A stretch of DNA of 64,000 nucleotides, taken from contig JAUPSS010000013.1 in assembly GCA_040285825.1 (NCBI GenBank), positions 372,001 to 436,000 of the forward strand. Direction: 5' to 3'. A program made the translations under genes and the position numbers. The notes under the pieces are model-generated. The model did not search any database. It saw nothing but the letters and a program-made list of their open reading frames with translations, and had not been told where the DNA came from. The DNA comes from Eukaryota sp. TZLM1-RC. Lineage: Eukaryota; Metamonada: BaSk clade. Positions 56,741 to 64,000 of the stretch are shown in pieces. How positions within the stretch are numbered: position 1 is the stretch's first letter; each line of letters begins with the position of its first letter.

Positions 56741-59700
56741 CTAACAGTTGAATTGATTTGAAGTTGTACAATTGGGATATATTCACTCCAATTGCTATAA
56801 TCGCCAGAGTCCACCAAAATCTTTCTTAGACTTTGTAAAATGTCTCTGTGTCGTCTTTCTACTAAACCATTGCTTTGTGAAAAGCTAGTTAGTGAACGAC
56901 TTACTTCAATGTTTAATAAATCGCATAACCCTTTGAATATGGCATTTGCAAATTCAATACCATTGTCACTGTGAATCAACAGTGGGATACCAAAAATTGA
57001 TACTACACTCCATAGGAGGTGATTGGTTGCCTCCACTGCATTCAATTCCTTTACAGGGCAAATAATCGTATACCTGGTGAACGAGTCTACAAAAACTATT
57101 AAATATTTGAATCCATTATCATCTTGTTGTAATGGTCCAATAGTGTCTGCGTTTAATCGTGCAAAAGGTCGATCAGCCCAAAGAGAGCCAGATGATTCAA
57201 TGACATTTTTAGGCACATGCGCCGTCTTTTGACATGCTGGGCATCTCTTAATATGGTTAATCATGTCTTTGCGCATGTCGGGCCAAAAGTAATCACTATT
57301 GAGTAATTTCTTTACGCTAGTCGTCACACTAGGATGGCCAACATTTGCATGTCCATGAATGATAGTTGAAGTCTGCTTCTTTAAACTATCTGGGATGACA
57401 ATCTTCCCACGATTGTTGGTATACAATTGAATATCTGACTTATAATTGTAATCTTTATAATAATCAGGATTTGAATCAACATCTATAAGTTGTTCTTGCC
57501 TAATCTTTGAGATCCAAGTGTCAAATATATCAAATTTAGTATCCTCAACTGCTTCTTTCAGTGCAGATAAGCTATTGATCGTGGGTAGCTCAATTGTGGA
57601 CGGTTGAGTAATATCATCCCTTAACAAATTAACTCTAGTTAATAAATTTAAATAGGGTAATTGTTCTTCAACTCTGTGAGGTGCCAAGTTTCTCACTTGT
57701 TGGACTCGAGGAGTTTTGGGTTTGGTGTCAACCAATCTAGACAACATGTCTGCCCAATAATTCTCCTCGCCTGCAGTGTGGACTACATCAAAATTGAATT
57801 CTGACAATATTGGTAGCCACCTCTTCACAATTCTGTTCTTTTCAGGAGCTGATATGAGGTATGCTAAATTTCTATGATCAGTGAAAATAGTTAATTTCCT
57901 CGAAATTAAATAATTTTCTAAACTACTGTCAGTGAGAATTAGTAAAATTGCATACAACTCTTTCTGAAGTACAGACCAATTCTTTTGTGAAGTTGATAAT
58001 AATCTGCTAAAGAAGGCAATAGGTACAACCTTTCTCTTAATTAGCGGTGTCGTAGGATCTTTAGGTGGGTTAGCTTCTTGCCATATTACTCCACCTACAG
58101 CCACATCGGACGCGTCAGCACTTATTAAAATATGCTTGTCTTCTGAGGGCAGTTCAAAAGGGATATTTGCTTTGATAAGATTTATAATCTTACCAAAAGC
58201 CTCGTCATGATCAGGAGTCCACTTGATTTTTGACGGTTTGTTTCTGGTTAATTTGTTGATTGGTTCTATCAAGTCAGACAAATTTGGCAACCAGTCACGT
58301 ATATAATTGATCGATCCTATAAAACTCCTAACTTCAGGTAATGTCCTGGGTTTGGGTAGGTTGATCAGTCCCTCAATCCTAGATTCATCTATATAACGGG
58401 TTTTGTTTACAAAAATACTACCTAGAATTTTTATTTCATGTTTGCAAGAGGTAAAGCTACACTTGGGTAGGCCAAGGTTAACTCTAAAACGTTTGGCGCA
58501 TTCTAGGACCGTACCTACTCTAGATAGAAATTCATCCAGGGTCGAAGCTACTATTATTATATCATCGATATAAATAAATACGCCCTCAGAATCAAATATT
58601 TCCATCATCATGTTTTGGAAGACTGCAGGAACGTTCTTCAAACCAAAACAAGCCCTTTTAAAACTGATCGACATCCCGGGAATTGATACGGTAGTTTTAT
58701 CAATATCCTCTTCTGCAATTTTGAGCTGCCAAAATGCCTTAGGTAAATCTAGAGTTGCTATATAATTAGCTTTACTTAGAAACTCTAAAATATCGCTAAT
58801 CCTGGGCAAATTTGCCTCCACAGGTTTAGTTAAATCATTTACTCCACCAATACCACTAAAATCGCCAGTTAATCGTGGTTTCCTGTGATCAGGGTAAATC
58901 ACAAGACAAATGGGACTACTGAATTGAGACTTTGCGGGCACAGCAAATCCATTACGGATCAATTCGTTGAAAATTTCCTCGGCTACCCGTTGTTTTTCTG
59001 GGTTTAATCTTCGAGGTTTCCTTTTGACGACCTTACTTTCGTCATAAAATGGAATGGTCATCGGCTGACAATCAATTCCATCCGGGTGAGGTAGCCCACT
59101 AAATACATTTCTATATTTTTCGAGTAGCACGACTAGGCGTTCCTCATCCCTAATGTCATCCAGGCATATTCTACAGCCCAACTCATCTAACTCATGTCTA
59201 AATGTGGAATGCCCAAAATCATTACCTAAGTCTGATTTATTACTCAATTGTTCAATGAATCTAATTGGTTGACAAATTCTATTATCGAACTCACATTCAG
59301 CATTTAAGATGGTGCGATGTTCGCGATCCAAATTAATATTAAAACCGTGCTCCGTGCGTAGCCCCAAGGTTTGTAATAAGTCTCTTCCGATCAAAAAATT
59401 ATTGGTACCAGGAATGATCTGAAATTCGATCCTTAAAAACACTTGAGTGGCCAAGCTACCCACATTTAGAGCAAGAACACCACTTGCACATCCCAGGGTC
59501 GTGGAGCGAATACCATTTGCCGATAAGTATTCGACAGTCTTATTGTCATTAACTGTCATATTACATTTAGAGGCTAAATCCATTGATAATGCTGAAAATG
59601 CAGCTCCATTATCAATTTCGCCTTGTACTTCCACGTTATTTATGGTGCAGGTTAACCAAAGTTCCCCGTTAGAACTTTCTTGGTCCTCTGCTACCCTGGA

Positions 59701-61434
59701 TAGTCTAACACTGTGGATAGAACCCACAGGATTGGATGACTCTCTAAATCTTTTTAATGGATTTAGGTGATTATAATTCGAATCTGTTTTGCTCATTTTA
59801 TAAATGGATTTGATTGAATTATTTGTAAGGTTATTGTTTAAAGATGTATAATCATCTGATTTATTACTACTACTTTTACGTTTTCTATCACGTCTTTCAC
59901 CTCCTTGACGCTTTTTTGAACCAGGTCTTCCCACTAATTTAAAACATTTCTCTTTAGGATGTTTATTGGTTTTACATAAGTTACACCATTGCTCTGAAGG
60001 GATGGGTCGACTGCTTACTCTAGGGTTCTTAAAAGGACCTTTTGACTGGCTTCGTCCTTTTTGCGCAGGAGCGTGAGCACCAAAAGCTGTTCTTATCAAA
60101 TTCATGTCTTTGATCGAGGATTCAAGGCTATTGACCTTGTTAACAAATGCGTTACCTAAATCGTAAATCGCATCGCCCAGTTTCTCGTTACTTGAATCAA
60201 ACTTGCCAATCCAAATGATATATGTGTCCATCAATTGATTGTTTGTTTTGTCGTTAATAGTTTCGAGAAATTTCTTTGCTGGGTAGACGACAGACGGATT
60301 ACCATCCGTTCCAGGCATAATTGTAGAGCGTCGAATTATATATATGATCTGCTCCATGAAGGCTGTCCATGAAGATTCAGCAGTCATTTTGCGACTGATC
60401 TCAGGTGGTCTTACAGACCTTAAAGCCTTCTCAACATCGGTAGGGTATTTGTACTGGGTGCTGAGTAGCAAATATTCCCAGATTTCGGCGTCAGATGGGT
60501 TGTTGCCTAACACGTTTGTTCGGCCTCCATAAAAACTCTGCCATTCTGCGATGACCTTACCCTCGATCATAAATCTCAAATACAAAGGGTCCACTTCGAA
60601 GAACATAGATCTAACGAAGTCGTACTGATGAATAGGTTGACCGTATTTGGTGATCGGCGTAAATGCTCTGGTGGGTCCATCGCGATCCCTAACTGTTTTA
60701 GCCCAATTGCCAAAGTTAAGAACGAAGTCGAAGATCTTCTTGGCGTCAAACGCTTCATTTAACTTAACTAGGCATCTCAGTTTGTCGTCTATTCTTTTCC
60801 TCAATTTCTCCTCGTCTGTTACAGGAGTTCTATAAAGACCGAGGGTGTCGACGAGAGAATCTCTAGGAGCATTCGTTCCTAGGGGTTGCGTGGGTATAGA
60901 TGATTTTATAACAGATGCTTGTGTAGGAGTTGCTTCACAAGAAGCTCTCCTAGATGCCAGAGGCCCTACAGAAGGTGTAGTATATAGGTTCATATTCCTC
61001 TCTTCTGAAGGCAATGTTTCGCCCAACTTTATGATAAATCTTGTCTTAGGAGGTTCCTCCTGTACAGGTACAGTCTGGGCTGGTGGCCTTAAATCCACCC
61101 AATCTGGTGCATCTTTAGATCCTCTAGGGACCCCTGCTAGTTTATGATCATATGGAAGGCAACTGCTCTTTATTAAGACATTCTCAAAAACATTTTGGTC
61201 GGGCCAGCTATCAACCCATGCCTTAAGTTTAGCCATCCATGCATCAGGGTATACTAGTTTTAACTTGTTGGGGCCAACACGTTGCTCTTTCAATTCAATT
61301 ACCCTTGTGCCTATTTCTCTAATATAGGACTCTTTGGTATGAAATTGAAGGGTGTCACCTCGAGATTCATCGAATCTGCCCCCAAGCATAATAAAAATGT
61401 CCGCAATGGAATCTTTTTGGGTGTACATTCTCCA
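56741..61434 (-). CDS. gypsy-1 Pol ORF (zinc knuckle, protease, RT, RNase H, integrase), cut in integrase
   Basis: From the ATG at 61428: a Gag-like region, zinc knuckle CNLCKTNKHPKEKC near 480-493, protease with IDNGAAFSAL near 602 (DNG in place of DSG/DTG), RT with ATLDLPKAFWQ, GLKNVPAVFQ and FIYIDD near 952, RNase H with SADASDVAVGGV near 1099 and FTDHRNLAYL, integrase H-H-C-C (HANVGHPS...CPACQK) near 1370-1400, and the DDE residues in NADTIGPL, HSDNGIEFAN and GLVERRHRD. Codons after INSTVS belong to the TRIM LTR, ending at 56713. It starts in the +1 frame relative to the upstream Gag ORF. Confidence 0.93.
61367..61434 (-). promoter_or_regulatory. Gag-Pol overlap with probable +1 ribosomal frameshift
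   Basis: ORF2 is open from just after a TAG near 61437 and ORF1 stops at 61367, so any shift must fall here. ORF2 codons start one base after ORF1 codons. A run CCCAAAAAG near 61420 is a candidate slip region. The exact site is not determined. Confidence 0.55.
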
Positions 61435-62677
61435 CTAGGAAATGCCTTACGACGCCTCTAAGGTTTCTACCTTGTTGATTATGAGGGTACATCTTAGCTA
61501 TCCAAAATAGTCTGTCGTAAGCTTCTTGATTTCCACTGAAATATATTTTGTGGTCATCAATTGCATCCCTATGCCATTTGGCAGGCCTGGGAGTAGCAGC
61601 TTGATACTTTGAACGAGGTGCGTTAAAATAGCAATCCTCGACTGCACTCATTCCACACGAGACTGCCGAATCGGTAAGATCATCCAATCTCTTCAAAAGA
61701 TTTGGACTCTGATCATAACTTTCGTAGACGACGTCGTCAAGTGTTTTGCCGTGGGCTTCCCCAAAGAGGAAGGGCCAACGTTTCGCTAAATAGTCACGTC
61801 GGACCTTCTCACATTCGGCTGGGTCTACGTCTCCCGCAAGACGCTCTGACTCATTCTCAGCCATTTTTAATAATTCGTCATCACACCAATCCAGTATATC
61901 TTCGGGAGGATTGGCGATGAGGTCCAATAAGAAATCTCTAGTTACAGCCTCAACTGCCTTTGCTAATTTCCTGCGGTAAAGACCCTGAGAAGTCCTTTCC
62001 GTAGATGGGAAACTAGGAGTTGGATTAGGAGGATTGGGCGTATGAGGTGGTTCATCATCGCTCTCATCCCCTCTCCTGCTGTAGTTCTGATTAAGAGATC
62101 CTCTGGAATCACTTTGAGGTTCCTCACTTGAGCTGATGTCAGAAGTAGGTGAGGAGGGAGTTTTACGTGAGGAGCCAGTCGTAGACTGTTGCTCTCCTTC
62201 ACCTCCTTCACCTTCTGTACAAGCGTCAGATTTGGTACTTACAACAAACGCTTTGAATCTCCGTTGCTCGCTCGGAGTGAGAAAACTCTTCCTACAAGGA
62301 AGGAGCTCCGAGGAGTTGTCGGGGTATGTGTATAGTTCTGACACATCAACAACGTGGTTACCTCTCTCCGTATAAGGGAGGTGACTTCTTTTCTGGGAGG
62401 TGGGGCTCTCCTCAGTGTGAAGTTCACTCTCCTTATTGGGAAGGTGGCTTTCTTTCTGAGAGGCAATGCTCTTCTCAGCGGAAAGCTCACTCTCCTTTGG
62501 AGGATTACTCTTCCCGAAGGAAGGATTACTCTCCGTAAGTGGAGGATTACTCACCGAGGGCGGTGGATTGTTCTCCTTCAAAGAAGGGACATTACTCTTC
62601 CTCAGAGAGGAAGGAGAGTTATCATTGTGGCTATTCAAGCCATTAATTAATGATGCTCTATCCATATATGATAACAA
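61367..62677 (-). CDS. gypsy-1 Gag-like ORF1
   Basis: 436 residues. Residues ~1-210 are low complexity (repeated SNPP, KES, SQK and EE motifs) with a GEGGEGE stretch. Residues ~225-420 look like a folded helical Gag (RRKLAKAVEAVTRDFLLDLI, KVRRDYLAKRWPFLFGE, WIAKMYPHNQQGRNLRGVVRHFLVE). The ATG at 62677 lies within the 5' LTR, 26 bp from its inner end, and no later methionine occurs until far inside. It overlaps ORF2 by about 62 bp in a different frame, so Pol needs a +1 shift. Confidence 0.85.
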   Translation of the reverse strand: MLSYMDRASLINGLNSHNDNSPSSLRKSNVPSLKENNPPPSVSNPPLTESNPSFGKSNPPKESELSAEKSIASQKESHLPNKESELHTEESPTSQKRSHLPYTERGNHVVDVSELYTYPDNSSELLPCRKSFLTPSEQRRFKAFVVSTKSDACTEGEGGEGEQQSTTGSSRKTPSSPTSDISSSEEPQSDSRGSLNQNYSRRGDESDDEPPHTPNPPNPTPSFPSTERTSQGLYRRKLAKAVEAVTRDFLLDLIANPPEDILDWCDDELLKMAENESERLAGDVDPAECEKVRRDYLAKRWPFLFGEAHGKTLDDVVYESYDQSPNLLKRLDDLTDSAVSCGMSAVEDCYFNAPRSKYQAATPRPAKWHRDAIDDHKIYFSGNQEAYDRLFWIAKMYPHNQQGRNLRGVVRHFLVENVHPKRFHCGHFYYAWGQIR

Positions 62678-62786
62678 AGAATAAGGAATAATTTATTAGA
62701 ATTTCACCGGCCCTTATAAAGGCCATCACTAGTGAACTATGTTATATAAATATAAATGTACTAGACTAATTGTCCACAGTACAACA
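62651..62786 (-). repeat. gypsy-1 5' LTR
   Basis: 136 bp, TG...CA, matching 55047-55182 at every base compared. On the minus strand it is followed by TTAATTAA and then TGGCTTGAATAGCC, a likely primer-binding site after the same 8-nt spacer seen in gypsy-3 and the TRIM-like copies. Confidence 0.94.
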
Positions 62787-62790
62787 AATA

Positions 62791-63174
62791 TTCTTGTTCT
62801 GATTACCTAATCAAGCTGGAGCCTTAATTTCGGTTAATCATTTTTACTCTCGGTTGCTAACGTTCCTCTCAATTTGTATTCCACGTTACGTCCATCCAAC
62901 ATCTCCCTCTTTGATTTCACTGTTGTTCATGGTGACGAGGCAACTATTTTAGTCAGAGCATTTCTATTTTTGCGATGGAAGAATTGTTTCAAAAGTATAG
63001 CTTATTTTAGTAGAGAAATTCAGTATAACGAGAATTGTTTTTTCAGATGTTGTTGAGTTTATTAAAAATATAAATGCATTATGATGGTCTCAGAGCACCT
63101 TTCTTTATTTTACCTAAAATTTACCTAAAAGATAATATTTACTTAAATAAATAACAGATATGAAAATTTGAAAC
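62791..63174 (+). other. Intergenic, nothing recognised
   Basis: No supported gene. Confidence 0.4.
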
Positions 63175-63400
63175 TGGAAGAATTTTCAATCGTGTTTACT
63201 GGCAAGACGGGATTGTATTTTCTATTTTTAAAGGAATGGAAAAACTAATTTTTAATTCACTCTCTTCTTTTGGGAAATTTTCTGAATCTTTGGCAATTAA
63301 TTGTTTTGATGTAGGGGAGGCAGGTTTTGAGGTTGTGGAGTTTTAATTGTGTATTTTATGTTTTCATATTTCTTATTAAATGAATAAAAATTTCTAGAAA
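63175..63400 (+). mobile_element. Family C 3'-end fragment
   Basis: FNRVYWQDGIVFSIFKG-type codons through ESLAINCFDVGEAGFE and the tail ATTAAATGAATAAAAA, matching 40020-40200 (minus). Confidence 0.85.
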
Positions 63401-64000
63401 AAGCAGATATGAAAATCACTTTAAAATACAAGAAGCTATTTGAATCGAGAATTTTTGATTTTGTTCAGTAACCTTAATAACAGGATAACCAAATAAAACT
63501 CATAAAAAGAACATACTATTATTCTATTATTTTACTGATTTTTCACAAACATTCACCTGATGTATGTTGTTCCTTTTTGTACATCAAGTCTATCTACACC
63601 TGAAAATAGTGTAAAGATCTACATTATGAATGTTTAGAAATTTCACCGTGTATACAATTAATTTCAGCCATATAATTACAAAATACATACCATTAAAAAA
63701 CATAAATTCCACTTTTTTCAGCTGCAAAAATTGTTCATTTCATCAATATTTCGAAAATATACAAAGGTAAACGTGTTTTCTAAGGTATTCGTGCATAGTT
63801 GGTGATTATTATATCTATAAAGTAAGAAATCGAATGTTTAAGACATGTTGGTACAAGGACAAAAGTGAAGAATTGTATAAGGTTGAGAGGAAGGATTGGA
63901 GGAATAAGTAGTGAGGAGAACGAGTATTGGACAATTATGCATCTAAAAAACAACACCACTTGATAATTAAAGAATTTATATTAAAAATGCAAAAAGACTA
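63401..64000 (+). other. Unannotated AT-rich end of window
   Basis: No ORF, RNA or element similarity recognised. Confidence 0.4.

Larger units (their letters stand above)
55047..62786 (-). mobile_element. Young Ty3/gypsy element gypsy-1, near complete
   Basis: LTRs 55047-55182 and 62651-62786, both 136 bp, appear identical, and are bounded by TG and CA. Target duplication AATA at 55043-55046 and 62787-62790. Purine tract AGAGAGGGAAAAGGTAG precedes the 3' LTR. The order is 5' LTR, Gag ORF, +1-shifted Pol ORF (zinc knuckle, protease, RT, RNase H, integrase), integrase tail, 3' LTR. The only major lesion is a TRIM-like insertion in integrase. Identical LTRs mean recent transposition. Confidence 0.95.

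Noticed and set aside
59447-59770. Plus-strand ORF of 107 codons
   Set aside because: Lies opposite the protease region of gypsy-1 Pol; a shadow frame.
1-64000. tRNA or rRNA genes
   Set aside because: I found no cloverleaf with consistent A/B boxes and no rRNA segments on reading; a covariance-model scan would be needed to exclude them.

Overview
This is nuclear DNA from an AT-rich, transposon-dense microbial eukaryote, most likely a protist. I could not fix the lineage. It has intron-bearing eukaryotic genes (a GSK3-type kinase, an RPUSD2/Rib2-like pseudouridine synthase, a UBAC2-like rhomboid protein, an SPFH protein, an LRR protein). Three introns can be placed by protein homology and are only 33, 32 and 28 nt long. 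TAA, TAG and TGA all end host genes, so the code looks standard.

Layout. 1-3.7 kb: fragments of restriction-like-endonuclease (RLE) non-LTR retrotransposons, including a nearly intact 'family A' ORF. 3.8-5.0 kb: pseudouridine synthase. 5.9-7.6 kb: EF-hand-like/coiled-coil protein. 7.9-9.6 kb: element tails. 10.0-10.4 kb: GNAT acetyltransferase. 11.5-12.9 kb: broken gene, possibly a beta-propeller. 12.9-14.7 kb: 'family B' fragment and a decayed TnpB/Fanzor-like zinc-ribbon gene. 15.7-19.7 kb: SPFH protein, GSK3-like kinase and a small unknown protein. 20.5-38.5 kb: a nested retroelement cluster, with a segmental duplication of a four-TM gene plus its flanking non-LTR element. 39.1-39.9 kb: UBAC2-like gene. 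40.0-45.8 kb: family C element split by a family B insertion. 46.2-47.5 kb: family D insertion. 48.1-53.9 kb: LRR gene carrying about 60 copies of a glutamine/glutamate-rich repeat. 55.0-62.8 kb: a young Ty3/gypsy element with identical 136-bp LTRs. 63.2-63.4 kb: family C tail.

Mobile elements. At least six lineages (A-F) of non-LTR elements share one architecture: RT, then a C-x-C...H-x3-C knuckle, then an RLE-like nuclease. Most are 5'-truncated, with 10-12 bp target duplications where these can be read. Four Ty3/gypsy elements are present: one almost complete, one 5'-truncated, one internally deleted and one decayed. They share polypurine tracts and small LTRs, and use 4-bp target duplications where these can be read. 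A short non-autonomous LTR element of about 827 bp (139-bp LTRs, 4-bp target duplications) occurs twice. Each copy sits in the integrase gene of a different Ty3/gypsy element, the two sites are 9 bp apart on the aligned coding sequence, and the orientations differ relative to the host element. This recurrent disruption of integrase by a small parasite of the same machinery is the most striking observation in the window.
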